From NCBI RefSeq assembly GCF_011772445.1, contig NZ_WVZN01000011.1:10374-45570 (forward strand): 35,197 nucleotides of DNA. Direction: 5' to 3'. Source of the DNA: Hydrogenophaga sp. Its GTDB lineage: Bacteria; Pseudomonadota; Gammaproteobacteria; Burkholderiales; Burkholderiaceae_C. Of this stretch, positions 1-7,988 are shown piece after piece; position 1 is the first letter of the stretch; each line of letters starts with the position of its first letter. Both the position numbers and the translations under genes were made by a program. The notes under the pieces are model-generated. The model was not told the origin of the DNA, searched no databases, and saw only the letters and a list, made by a program, of their open reading frames with translations.

Positions 1-305
1 ACGAAGATGAACTGGGACGCACCCTCGGTCCGGATGCCCGTGATGCGGTGGCGCGTGGTCTGGGCCTTGCGCGAGGTGATGCTGACCTTCTGACCCACCA
101 GCGCGTTGAGCAGCGTGGACTTGCCGACGTTGGGCTTGCCCACGATGGCCACATAGCCGCAGCGCTTGTCGGCCTCGGCCACCTCGGGCCGCGGCGGCTC
201 GCTCGCGCTGGCGGCCTCGGCCCCGCCAGGTTTGCCGAGCGCGCGCGCCAGCATCGCCTCAAGATGGGCGTCGGCGGGAGGCGGGGCGGGCGTCTTCTGG
301 CTCAT
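1..305 (-). CDS. era: GTPase Era, N-terminal part (cut by window edge)
   Basis: Era is an essential GTPase that binds the 3' end of 16S rRNA and helps assemble the 30S subunit. The 101 visible residues contain the G1 P-loop GKPNVGKS at about residues 56-63 and the Era switch-I segment KAQTTRHRI at about 80-88, which identify the family. The ATG at 305 overlaps the rnc stop (ATGA), so translation is probably coupled to rnc. About 48 residues rich in Ala, Pro and Glu precede the GTPase domain, whereas Era usually starts within a few residues of it. The KH RNA-binding domain lies beyond the window edge, so completeness cannot be judged. Confidence 0.95.
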   Translation of the reverse strand, partial: MSQKTPAPPPADAHLEAMLARALGKPGGAEAASASEPPRPEVAEADKRCGYVAIVGKPNVGKSTLLNALVGQKVSITSRKAQTTRHRITGIRTEGASQFIF

Positions 306-1000
306 GGGGTGGCTTTGTCGGCGGATGGCGCGCTCAGGTGTTGCAGCATGGCGGCGGCGGCGGCTTGCTCGCCCGCGCGCCTCGAGGCGCCGATGCCGCG
401 CTCGCTGTGGCCGGTTTCCTGCACGGTGCATTCCACGTCAAAGGTCTGCTTGTGCGCCTCGCCCAGCGTGGCCACCACGCGGTAGACAGGCAGCTTCATT
501 TTGCGGCCCTGCAGCCACTCCTGCAATTCGGTTTTCGGGTCTTTGCCCAGGGCCGTCATGCTGGCGCTGAGTTCGACGCCGCTGTAGAGGCGCCGCACCA
601 GCTGCGAGGCGGTCTCGAAGCCGGCGTCGAGGTAGACGGCACCGATCACCGCCTCGAGCGCGTCGGCCAGGATGGAAGGACGTTTATGCCCCCCGGAACG
701 CTTTTCGCCGTCGCCAAGCCGCAGGCCGGACGACAGGCCCAGCGCCTGGGCGAGTTCGAACAAGGTGTCCTGCTTGACCAGGTTGGCGCGCACGCGCGAG
801 AGATCGCCCTCGGGCAAGGCGTTCAGCTTCTCGAACAAGAGGCCGGAGACGGCCAGGTTGAGCACGGAGTCGCCGAGGAATTCAAGACGCTCGTTGTGAT
901 CCGCGCCGAAGCTGCGGTGGGTCAGCGCCCGCTCCAGCAGGCGGGGATTGGCAAAGCGGTGCTGCAGGCGGCCCTGCAGCGCGGTGAGGTCGGGGTTCAA
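302..1000 (-). CDS. rnc: Ribonuclease III
   Basis: This is the double-strand-specific endoribonuclease that processes rRNA precursors and structured mRNAs. The 232-residue length is normal. The nuclease domain carries the signature ERLEFLGDS (residues 38-46 region) with the metal-binding acidic residues E40, D44, D113 and E116, matching E41, D45, D114 and E117 of the E. coli enzyme. A dsRNA-binding domain starts near residue 154 (DPKTELQEW) and runs to about 222. The start is a TTG at 1000, about 20 bases after the DUF4845 stop. No in-frame ATG or GTG lies between them, and the resulting N-terminus (MNPDLTALQ) aligns with the family. The gene sits in the usual lepA-lepB-rnc-era order and overlaps era by 4 bases. 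Confidence 0.97.
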   Translation of the reverse strand: MNPDLTALQGRLQHRFANPRLLERALTHRSFGADHNERLEFLGDSVLNLAVSGLLFEKLNALPEGDLSRVRANLVKQDTLFELAQALGLSSGLRLGDGEKRSGGHKRPSILADALEAVIGAVYLDAGFETASQLVRRLYSGVELSASMTALGKDPKTELQEWLQGRKMKLPVYRVVATLGEAHKQTFDVECTVQETGHSERGIGASRRAGEQAAAAAMLQHLSAPSADKATP

Positions 1001-1019
1001 GCCATCAAGCGGGCCATGC

Positions 1020-1367
1020 TCATTGCGAGCTGCCCTTGTACTTCATCACCAGCCAGCCCGGGCCGGCCAGATGGATCTCGCGGCTGTAGTCGAAGGACAC
1101 GACGACGCGATCGCCCTGCTTGCCGACCGTGAGGTCCTTGCCACTGATCGTGCGGATGTCGTCGATGGTGGCGGCCTTGTCGAAGATGCTGCGCACCTCG
1201 GCCACCGTGCCCCCTGCCGCAGCCTTTTGCACCGCCTTCTGCACGGCCATGTACTCGAGGTAAGTGGGAAACACCTGCGCCGCCACGATGCCCGCCAGCG
1301 CCAGCAGGGTACCGACAATGATCAGGCCGACGAAGGTCAGGCCCCGTTGTTGCCGCTTCAGCTTCAT
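1020..1367 (-). CDS. DUF4845 single-pass membrane protein
   Basis: This 115-residue protein has a basic N-terminus (MKLKRQQRG), one hydrophobic segment at about residues 10-30, and a soluble domain ending in [14 protein letters not shown]. Size, position between lepB and rnc, and architecture fit the DUF4845 family found there in many beta- and gammaproteobacteria. Its function is not known. The N-terminus resembles a type IV prepilin leader (RG followed by LTFVGLIIV), but the usual Glu five residues after the cleavage site is replaced by Gly, so processing as a pilin is uncertain. A good ribosome-binding site (GGAGG, about 6 bases from the ATG) supports the start. Confidence 0.85.
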   Translation of the reverse strand: MKLKRQQRGLTFVGLIIVGTLLALAGIVAAQVFPTYLEYMAVQKAVQKAAAGGTVAEVRSIFDKAATIDDIRTISGKDLTVGKQGDRVVVSFDYSREIHLAGPGWLVMKYKGSSQ

Positions 1368-1392
1368 GCGTGTTCCTCCAGAGCGCCCGTCG

Positions 1393-2370
1393 TCACTCGA
1401 ACGAGCCGATGCGACCGAAATCGCCGAAATTCATCCAGACGAAAAAGGCCTTGCCGACGATATTCGCTTCGGGCACGAAACCCCAATACCGCGAGTCGAG
1501 CGAATTGTCGCGATTGTCGCCCATCATGAAGTAGTGTCCGGCCGGCACCTTGCAGACCATGCCTTCCACGCTGTAGCGGCAGGCGTCGGCGAACGGGAAT
1601 TGCGTGACGCCTTCGACAAACGCCGGGCGCGTGTCCTCGTTGAGGATGTTGTAGTGCTTGCCGCCCAGGCTCTCTTGCCATTGCTTGGCGTAGCGCATCG
1701 AGTCCTTGTCGAAGAAATCGGGCTGCGCCACCCGCGGCACAGGCTGGCCGTTGACCGTGAGCTGCTTGTTCAGATAGGCCACCTCGTCGCCCGGCAGGCC
1801 GACCACGCGCTTGATGTAATCCAGGCTGGGTTTGGGCGGGTAGCGGAAGACGATCACGTCGCCGCGCTGCGGCGCATGGTTGTCCCAGACCTTGGTGTTG
1901 AACACGGGCAATCGAATACCGTAGTGGTACTTGTTCACCAGGATCAGGTCGCCCACGCGCAGGGTCGGGATCATGGAACCGGAGGGGATCTTGAACGGCT
2001 CGAACAGAAAGGAGCGCAGCACGAAGACGGCCAGGATCACGGGGAACAGGCCCGCCGTCCAGTCCAGCCACCAGGGTTGGGCCAGCGCCCGCTGCCGGGC
2101 CGGTTCGATGTCGCCTTCGATCTGGCTGAAGCCCTGCTTGGCGAGGGCTTCCTTGCGCTGCTGGTGCTCCCGCACCAGGTGGTCGGCCACGCGGCGGCGC
2201 TGCGGCAGGAACACCAGCTTGTCGATGACCCAGTAGATGCCGGTGACCAGCGTCGCCAGCATCAGCAGAAGGGAGAAATTGCCCTCGACCGTGCCCGAAT
2301 ACCAGGCCACGGCATAGAGCCCGAACGCCGCGAGGATCACCCCCGTGACCGCACCCATCGCGGACTTCAT
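1393..2370 (-). CDS. lepB: Signal peptidase I
   Basis: This is the inner-membrane protease that removes signal peptides from exported proteins. Two hydrophobic segments near residues 7-24 and 33-50 are followed by a third at 108-121, then the catalytic periplasmic domain. The nucleophile is S132 in PSGSM and the general base is K187 in YIKRVVG, the Ser/Lys dyad of family S26. The GDNRDNS box near residues 275-282 is also present. Length is 325 residues, typical for betaproteobacteria. The ATG overlaps the lepA stop by one base (TGATG), so lepA and lepB are probably translationally coupled. This is the standard lepA-lepB pair. Confidence 0.97.
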   Translation of the reverse strand: MKSAMGAVTGVILAAFGLYAVAWYSGTVEGNFSLLLMLATLVTGIYWVIDKLVFLPQRRRVADHLVREHQQRKEALAKQGFSQIEGDIEPARQRALAQPWWLDWTAGLFPVILAVFVLRSFLFEPFKIPSGSMIPTLRVGDLILVNKYHYGIRLPVFNTKVWDNHAPQRGDVIVFRYPPKPSLDYIKRVVGLPGDEVAYLNKQLTVNGQPVPRVAQPDFFDKDSMRYAKQWQESLGGKHYNILNEDTRPAFVEGVTQFPFADACRYSVEGMVCKVPAGHYFMMGDNRDNSLDSRYWGFVPEANIVGKAFFVWMNFGDFGRIGSFE

Positions 2371-4178
2371 CAGTCTTGCACCTGCAGGATTGCCAGGAAA
2401 GCCTCCTGGGGCACTTCGACGGAGCCGATCTGTTTCATGCGCTTCTTGCCAGCTTTCTGTTTTTCGAGCAGTTTGCGTTTGCGGGTGATGTCACCACCGT
2501 AGCATTTTGCCAGCACGTTCTTGCGCAGCGCCTTGACGGTTTCGCGAGCGATCACGTTGCCACCGATGGCCGCCTGGATGGCCACGTCGAACATCTGGCG
2601 GCTGATGATCTCGCGCATCTTGGCCGCCACCGCACGGCCGCGGTACTGCGACTGGCTGCGGTGCACGATGATGGACAGGGCGTCGACCTTCTCGCCGTTG
2701 AGCAGGATGTCGACCTTGACCACGTCGGAGGCGCGGTACTCCTTGAACTCGTAGTCCATGCTCGCGTAACCGCGGCTGACGGATTTGAGCTTGTCGAAGA
2801 AGTCCAGCACGATCTCGCCAAGCGGCAGCTCGTAGGTCAGCATGACCTGCTTGCCGTGGTAGGCCATGTTGATCTGCACCCCGCGCTTCTGGTTGGCCAG
2901 GGTCATCACCGGGCCCACGTACTCCTGCGGCATATACAGGTGAACCGTGACGATGGGCTCACGGATCTCCTCGATGCGGCCGGCGTCGGGCATCTTGGAC
3001 GGGTTCTCCACCATGAGCACCTCGCCGTCGCCCTTGACCACCTGGTACACCACGCTGGGCGCGGTGGTGATCAGGTCCAGGTCGAACTCGCGCTCCAGCC
3101 GCTCCTGCACGATCTCCATGTGCAGCAGGCCCAGGAAGCCGCAGCGGAAGCCGAAGCCCAGCGCCTGCGAGGTCTCCGGCTCGTAGTGCAGCGAGGCGTC
3201 GTTGAGCTTGAGCTTTTCGAGCGCGTCGCGCAGGGCGTCGTACTGGTTGGCCTCGGTGGGGTACAGGCCGGCAAACACCTGCGGCTGCACCTCCTTGAAC
3301 CCCGGCAGCGGCTGCTCTGCAGGGCCGGCGTTGTTGGGCAGCTTCTTTTCCAGCGTGACGGTGTCGCCCACCTTGGCGGCCGCCAGCTCCTTGATGCCCG
3401 CAATGATGTAGCCCACCTCCCCCGCCTCCAGCGATTCGCGGGGCTGGGTGGCTGGCGTGAACACGCCCAGGTTGTCGGCGTTGTAGGCCGCGTTGGTGGC
3501 CATGAGCTTGAAGCGCTCGCCCTTCAGCAGCCGGCCGTCCACCACGCGCACCAGCATCACCACGCCGACATAGGCGTCGTACCAGCTGTCGATGATCATG
3601 GCGCGAAGCGGTGCGTCGGGGTTGCCGCGCGGCGGTGGCACCTTGGCGATCACCGCCTCGAGGATCTCCTCAACGCCCATGCCGGTCTTGGCCGAGCAGG
3701 GAATGGCGTCGCTGGCGTCGATGCCGATCACGTCCTCGATCTCGCTCTTGGCGTTCTCGGGATCGGCGTTGGGCAGGTCCATCTTGTTGAGGACCGGCAG
3801 CACCTCCACGCCCAGGTCGAGCGCGGTGTAGCAATTGGCCACCGTCTGGGCCTCCACGCCCTGGCTCGCGTCCACCACGAGCAAGGCACCTTCACAGGCC
3901 GACAAGGAGCGGGAGACTTCATATGAGAAGTCGACGTGGCCCGGCGTGTCGATCAGGTTGAGGTTGTAGACGCGGCCGTCGCGGGCCTTGTACTGCAGCG
4001 CAGCGGTCTGCGCCTTGATGGTGATGCCTCGCTCCTTCTCTATGTCCATGGAGTCGAGTACCTGCTCGCTCATCTCGCGATCGGAGAGACCGCCACAGCG
4101 GGAAATGATGCGATCCGCAAGCGTCGATTTGCCATGATCGATGTGCGCGATGATCGAGAAATTGCGTATGTGGTTCAT
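2370..4178 (-). CDS. lepA: Elongation factor 4 (LepA), ribosome-associated GTPase
   Basis: LepA is a translational GTPase that acts on the ribosome and has been implicated in back-translocation and initiation. The 602 residues match the family. G1 is AHIDHGKST at residues 11-19, G3 is DTPGHVDF and G4 is NKMD; the LepA-specific C-terminal region follows, with conserved [18 protein letters not shown] near the end. I chose the ATG at 4178 (MNHIRNFS) because it begins exactly where LepA proteins begin. The frame stays open upstream, but that extension runs back into a hairpin and T-tract (4236-4266) and has no family match, so the sequence before 4178 is better read as mRNA leader. Confidence 0.97.
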   Translation of the reverse strand: MNHIRNFSIIAHIDHGKSTLADRIISRCGGLSDREMSEQVLDSMDIEKERGITIKAQTAALQYKARDGRVYNLNLIDTPGHVDFSYEVSRSLSACEGALLVVDASQGVEAQTVANCYTALDLGVEVLPVLNKMDLPNADPENAKSEIEDVIGIDASDAIPCSAKTGMGVEEILEAVIAKVPPPRGNPDAPLRAMIIDSWYDAYVGVVMLVRVVDGRLLKGERFKLMATNAAYNADNLGVFTPATQPRESLEAGEVGYIIAGIKELAAAKVGDTVTLEKKLPNNAGPAEQPLPGFKEVQPQVFAGLYPTEANQYDALRDALEKLKLNDASLHYEPETSQALGFGFRCGFLGLLHMEIVQERLEREFDLDLITTAPSVVYQVVKGDGEVLMVENPSKMPDAGRIEEIREPIVTVHLYMPQEYVGPVMTLANQKRGVQINMAYHGKQVMLTYELPLGEIVLDFFDKLKSVSRGYASMDYEFKEYRASDVVKVDILLNGEKVDALSIIVHRSQSQYRGRAVAAKMREIISRQMFDVAIQAAIGGNVIARETVKALRKNVLAKCYGGDITRKRKLLEKQKAGKKRMKQIGSVEVPQEAFLAILQVQD

Positions 4179-4235
4179 CAGAGGACCAAGCCAGGGACCA
4201 TGTTCTGCGTGCGCCGGGCCAAGGCGCGCGACCAT

Positions 4236-4266
4236 AAAAAAGGGCGCGTCAGCTGCTGACGCGCCC
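4236..4266 (-). terminator. Intrinsic terminator or attenuator ahead of lepA
   Basis: Read on the minus strand, an 11-bp perfect stem (arms 4256-4266 and 4242-4252) with a 3-base loop is followed at once by six T residues. This is a textbook Rho-independent signal. The T-run ends 57 bases before the lepA ATG, so it either ends transcripts from the rpoE-mucD operon or attenuates lepA. Confidence 0.85.
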
Positions 4267-4306
4267 GTAACCAACAATCAATGGCAACTGCGATAGTTGG
4301 GGTTTC

Positions 4307-4312
4307 ATTGTA
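4307..4312 (-). promoter_or_regulatory. Candidate -10 box upstream of the lepA hairpin
   Basis: The minus strand reads TACAAT (5 of 6 to the sigma-70 consensus). Seventeen bases upstream the hexamer CTGTCT matches the -35 consensus at only 3 of 6. A start near 4300 would produce a leader that meets the terminator hairpin about 34 bases later. This is a sequence match only. Confidence 0.35.
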
Positions 4313-4392
4313 GGCAAAAAGCCCCCCGCAGACAGCCGCCACCGAGCTTCCAAGCCCTGTCGCCGGGCCGCAACAGGGCAGTTGTTTACAGC

Positions 4393-4510
4393 TTATTCAC
4401 AGGCTCTGGGTACAAGCTGTGCAAGGGCTGTGGATCAGACTGGGACAAGGCCTCGGGGGCTCCCGCATCGTGAATTTGCAGGCCAGGGAGCCATCCCAAT
4501 CTGTGGACAA
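4393..4510. promoter_or_regulatory. Cluster of three DnaA-box-like 9-mers
   Basis: TTATTCACA at 4393-4401 (plus) matches the TTATNCACA consensus exactly. TGATCCACA (minus, 4429-4437) and TTGTCCACA (minus, 4502-4510) each differ at one fixed position. Three such matches in 118 bases of non-coding DNA exceed chance expectation for this base composition by rough reckoning. There is no dnaA, dnaN or AT-rich unwinding region nearby, so a titration or regulatory locus is more likely than an origin. Confidence 0.4.
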
Positions 4511-4656
4511 GGTGTGCGATTTTATCGAATCCAGTCATCAGTCCGTGGATTCACGTTGGTGCATACTAACTTTTTGGCCAACCGACCGGTCAGCCGCTCT
4601 TGGCAGCCCGTGGCGCCCCCGAAACACCTGGCGACAAACGGCGCAGATGCCCAGCG

Positions 4657-4677
4657 GGGGCCGGGGTTATTGGCCCC
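4657..4677 (-). other. GC-rich hairpin after mucD
   Basis: GGGGCC and GGCCCC form a 6-bp stem with a 9-base loop about 31 bases beyond the mucD stop on the minus strand. No T-tract follows, so it is at best a weak end or RNA-stabilising structure. Confidence 0.3.
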
Positions 4678-4708
4678 GATCACCCAAAAGCCGCTGCTCC
4701 ACGAGCAT

Positions 4709-6199
4709 TCACCGGGCCTGCGGGCGCACCACCGCGTATTGCGCCCACTCGCCCCGGCGCAGCAGAAGGTTCACGGGCTTGTTTTTCTCCAGCCGCGCGA
4801 GCGCCGCTTCCACGTCTTTCACCGACGACACCTCGGTATTGGCCACCGCCACGATGACGTCGCCCTCGCGCAGGCCGGCGCGCGTGGCGGGCCCGGTGAC
4901 GCCCATGACGCGCACGCCGCCACGGACCTTGAGTGCCTTGGCCTCGTCGGCGCTGAGTTCGGCCAGCGTCAGCCCCAGCGACTGGACCGCGTTGCTGCTG
5001 GGCACGGGCGTGGGTTCGGGTGCCGCCGCGCGGGCTTCGGGACGCTCGGGCTCGAGCTCGGCCACCACCACGTTGAGGTCGCGCTGGCTGCCTCGGCGCA
5101 GCACCGTCATGGCGCTGCGCGTGCCGGGTTTGGTGTTGCCCACCAGGCGCGGCAGATCGACCGACTTGTCGATTTCCTTGCCGTCGAATTTGAGAATGAT
5201 GTCCCCCGGCTCCACGCCGGCCTTGGCCGCCGGCGAATCGGGTTCGACACCGCGCACCAGCGCGCCTTTCGGTTGCGCCATGCCCAGCGACTCGGCCACC
5301 TCTTTGCTGACCTGGTCGATGCGCACGCCGATGCGGCCGCGCGTGACGCGACCGCTGGCGCGCAGCTCGTTGGACACGCGCACGGCCTCGTCGATGGGAA
5401 TCGCGAAGGAGATGCCCTGGAAGCCTCCGGAGCGCGAGTAGATCTGGCTGTTGATGCCCACCACTTCGCCGCGCATGTTGATCAGCGGCCCGCCCGAATT
5501 GCCTGGATTGATGGCCACGTCGGTCTGAATGAAAGGCAGGTAGTCGCCCGTGTCGCGCTGCTTGGCGCTCACGATGCCGGCGGTGACGGTGTTCTCCAGG
5601 CCGAAGGGCGAGCCGATGGCCATCACCCATTCGCCCACGCGCAGGCGGTTGATGTCGCCCACTTTGACGGGCACAAGACCGGTGGCTTCGATCTTGACCA
5701 CCGCCACGTCGGTGCGCGTGTCTGCGCCCACGATACGGGCCTTGAACTCGCGCTTGTCCGTGAGCGTCACGATCACCTCGTCGGCGCCGTCCACCACGTG
5801 GGCATTCGTCATGACGAAACCATCGGCGCTCAGCACGAAACCCGAGCCCACGCCGCGCGGGCGTGCCTCGTCGGACGGCGGGCCCTGACGCGGGCCGCGC
5901 GGCACGACGCCCGGCGGAATGGGGATGCCGAAACGGCGAAAGAACTCCAGCATCTCCTCGTCAGGGCCGCCCTCAGCGCCACCACGCGCCGACGCGCGCT
6001 CAAGCGTGCGGATATTGACCACCGACGGGCCGACGAGGTCGACGAGGTCGGTGAAGTCTGGCAAGCCACGCGCATTGGTGGCCGGCGCGGCCTGTGCGAA
6101 GGCGGGGGTGGTCACCAGCGCGGCGCCCGATGCGGCGACGCCGAACGCGGCGGCCAGCGCCAGGACTTGCAGAGAGGGGCGGAATCGGACGGCGGACAT
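4709..6199 (-). CDS. mucD: Periplasmic serine protease of the DegP/DegQ/MucD family
   Basis: This HtrA-type protease/chaperone degrades misfolded periplasmic proteins and in MucD-type operons dampens the envelope-stress response. From the chosen ATG the protein has 496 residues. A signal peptide is likely cleaved after PAFA near residue 35. The trypsin-like domain has H134 (TNAHVV), D164 (RTDVAVV) and S235 (GNSGGPL), and two PDZ domains follow. The ATG at 6199 has an AAGGAAG ribosome-binding site six bases upstream. A second in-frame ATG at 6226, overlapping the mucB stop as ATGA, lacks a good site but is possible. It closes the rpoE-rseA-mucB-mucD operon, which supports the MucD name. Confidence 0.93.
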   Translation of the reverse strand: MSAVRFRPSLQVLALAAAFGVAASGAALVTTPAFAQAAPATNARGLPDFTDLVDLVGPSVVNIRTLERASARGGAEGGPDEEMLEFFRRFGIPIPPGVVPRGPRQGPPSDEARPRGVGSGFVLSADGFVMTNAHVVDGADEVIVTLTDKREFKARIVGADTRTDVAVVKIEATGLVPVKVGDINRLRVGEWVMAIGSPFGLENTVTAGIVSAKQRDTGDYLPFIQTDVAINPGNSGGPLINMRGEVVGINSQIYSRSGGFQGISFAIPIDEAVRVSNELRASGRVTRGRIGVRIDQVSKEVAESLGMAQPKGALVRGVEPDSPAAKAGVEPGDIILKFDGKEIDKSVDLPRLVGNTKPGTRSAMTVLRRGSQRDLNVVVAELEPERPEARAAAPEPTPVPSSNAVQSLGLTLAELSADEAKALKVRGGVRVMGVTGPATRAGLREGDVIVAVANTEVSSVKDVEAALARLEKNKPVNLLLRRGEWAQYAVVRPQAR

Positions 6200-6222
6200 C
6201 GGCAACTTCCTTTGGTCAGGCT

Positions 6223-7302
6223 TCATCGGATCCGTTCAAGGGCATCGGCAAAACGCCGCAGCGTCGAGGCAGGCACCTCGCCCAGCGCCGTCACCCAATG
6301 GTCGCCCACGCGGCGGCTCACGGAATGCGTGGCACCCATGGCCACCTGCTCTTCGCTCCCGTGGCGCTGCGCGTCGTAAGGTTCGACAAACAGCGACACC
6401 GATGCCAGGCCATCGGAAAACACCCATTGCATGGGCGCCTGCCCCGGCGGCACGGAGCCGCCCGCCACCTCGCGCGTGTGGCAGCTCATGGCGCTGAAGC
6501 CCGGAATCGGCTCTTTCAGTTGCCAACCCTCGGCCTGCGGCGTGGTTTTGCGCAGTGCGGGTTTGACGACCTCATAACCCCGCGTGTCCTTCATCAGGCG
6601 CGTGAGCTTGTCCATGCTCACCGGCGCATCGAGCTGCAACTCGGAGAAGGCCACCTGCTCCAGCACCTGGCCTTGCGCGCCCAGCGTCTGCAGTTTCACG
6701 ATCAGGCCGGACTTCTTCTCCGACCAGATCCGGTAGCCGAAGCGCCATTCGTCGCGCGGCACGATCTCCACCATGTCGGCCATGTGCCCCGCCACGCGCT
6801 GGGCGCCCACCTCGCGGGCCCCGTAGAACTGGGCGATGGCGCTCGTGGGCGTGCGCAGCATGTCGGGGAACACGCCGAGCGACTCGCGCTTCTCGACCAT
6901 GGCCGTGCGCGTTTCGGGCTCGAAGGTGATGACCTCGCTGTTGCGGCGGATGGTGGTGCGCGGCACGCCGGTAAGCGTCTCCACGCGCTCCATTTGCTGC
7001 GAGCCGTCGCACACGTGCCAGATCTTGGAGGCGGACATGGCGCTGCCGGAACTGACGACCAGCGTGCCGATGTAGGAGCGCTGGCGGGACGCCTCGTGCA
7101 TGCGCGCAAGCCATTCGGTCACGCTGCGCGCCGGAGCCACCCCAGGCGACACCGCCCCCTGGGCCAGCGCCGACGCGCTCCAGCCGCCGGCACAGGCCCA
7201 GACAATGAGAGCGGCACCCAGTCGGCGCAATCGCGGCGCGCGGATGTGGCGAGCCTCGAAATGCGCGATGGTGGGGTGGGCGGTCGTCATGGGCGCGGCC
7301 AT
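6223..7302 (-). CDS. mucB: Sigma-E regulatory protein MucB/RseB
   Basis: MucB/RseB is a periplasmic protein that binds the anti-sigma factor and protects it from proteolysis until envelope damage is sensed. The 359 residues start with a basic, then hydrophobic export signal ending near SALAQG (about residue 48). Two domains follow, as in RseB: a LolA-like N-terminal lipid-binding fold (SYIGTLVVSSG onward) and a smaller C-terminal domain (PSGFSAMSCHT region to the end). The ATG overlaps the rseA stop by one base (TGATG) and the stop abuts mucD, so co-translation is likely. Identification rests on operon position plus overall pattern, as sequence conservation in this family is modest. Confidence 0.9.
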   Translation of the reverse strand: MAAPMTTAHPTIAHFEARHIRAPRLRRLGAALIVWACAGGWSASALAQGAVSPGVAPARSVTEWLARMHEASRQRSYIGTLVVSSGSAMSASKIWHVCDGSQQMERVETLTGVPRTTIRRNSEVITFEPETRTAMVEKRESLGVFPDMLRTPTSAIAQFYGAREVGAQRVAGHMADMVEIVPRDEWRFGYRIWSEKKSGLIVKLQTLGAQGQVLEQVAFSELQLDAPVSMDKLTRLMKDTRGYEVVKPALRKTTPQAEGWQLKEPIPGFSAMSCHTREVAGGSVPPGQAPMQWVFSDGLASVSLFVEPYDAQRHGSEEQVAMGATHSVSRRVGDHWVTALGEVPASTLRRFADALERIR

Positions 7303-7961
7303 CAGCGGGCGTCTGAATCGTAGGTGGCGTTGCGGATGAAGCCGGTCGAGGACTGGAACGCCGACATGCCGCCGTGCTGGCGATGCTGGGACAGCAGGCG
7401 CTCGAGCGCCGGGTCGCGGATCAGCTTGCCTTGCGAGGTGGACACCACCACCGGCCGGGTGGGCACGGCGCTCACGGGGGCGGCGGGCTGCGCCTCCGCA
7501 AGGGTGGCGGCCGGCGCGACCGCGCGCTCCTGGGCAACCACCGGCCCCTGGCTACCGCTGGGCGCACCCGCCAGCACGGTCCAGCCGACAGCGGCCACGG
7601 CCACCACGCTGGCCAGGCCCGACACCATCTTCCAGCGGAACAAGGCGTCGTTCGCGGCGGGCCCGCGCACGGCGCGAACCGGCACCGCCAAGGCGTCGGT
7701 GGCAGGCTGGTGCTCAGCGTCGAGCCGCTGGTTCAACTCGGCCAGGAAATCCCGGGGGGCGCGGGCCGGCAGCGCCGAACCCTCGCCACGCAGCACCTCG
7801 CCGATGAGCTGGTAGCCATGCCACTGAGCCAGGGGTTCGTCGCTCTCGCGACAGCGCGCGAACAGGGCGTCGAGTTCGTGCGTGTCCAGGCGCCCATCAC
7901 ACAGGGCCGACACCTGGTCGGCGCCCTGGAGGGCCGGATCGGGGGAAGTGAACTGGTTCAT
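7302..7961 (-). CDS. rseA: Anti-sigma-E factor RseA/MucA
   Basis: This single-pass inner-membrane protein should hold the RpoE sigma factor inactive until regulated proteolysis releases it. The cytoplasmic N-terminal part (QVSALCDGRLDTHELDAL, near residues 16-33) fits the RseA sigma-binding domain. A hydrophobic segment at about 112-131 is the membrane anchor, and an Ala/Pro-rich periplasmic tail follows. The ATG at 7961 is preceded by AGAGGT at suitable spacing, giving 219 residues. An upstream in-frame GTG at 7988 would add nine residues and abut rpoE but has no ribosome-binding site. It lies directly after rpoE and overlaps mucB by one base. Confidence 0.9.
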   Translation of the reverse strand: MNQFTSPDPALQGADQVSALCDGRLDTHELDALFARCRESDEPLAQWHGYQLIGEVLRGEGSALPARAPRDFLAELNQRLDAEHQPATDALAVPVRAVRGPAANDALFRWKMVSGLASVVAVAAVGWTVLAGAPSGSQGPVVAQERAVAPAATLAEAQPAAPVSAVPTRPVVVSTSQGKLIRDPALERLLSQHRQHGGMSAFQSSTGFIRNATYDSDAR

Positions 7962-7988
7962 CGGGGCAACCTCTGCGTGACTGACCAC

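Larger units (their letters stand above)
4179..4708. other. Gene-free interval between mucD and lepA
   Basis: No protein-coding gene is supported in this 530-base stretch. It contains a hairpin with T-tract near the lepA end (4236-4266), a possible -10 box (4307-4312), three DnaA-box-like 9-mers (4393-4510), and a GC-rich hairpin shortly after the mucD stop (4657-4677). An 8-base palindrome GACCGGTC lies near 4584-4591. Open frames crossing the region are antisense continuations of the mucD shadow. Confidence 0.7.

Noticed and set aside
4179..4277. 33-codon upstream extension of lepA
   Set aside because: It begins inside the terminator hairpin and has no counterpart in LepA proteins, which start at MNHIRNF.
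4379..4520. Origin of replication at the DnaA-box cluster
   Set aside because: No dnaA, dnaN, gidA or parAB genes and no AT-rich unwinding element are present; only the box cluster itself is retained as a finding.
4382..6379. 665-codon plus-strand open frame over mucD
   Set aside because: It is the antisense shadow of the protease gene, with low-complexity Arg/His/Ala composition and no ribosome-binding site or motif.
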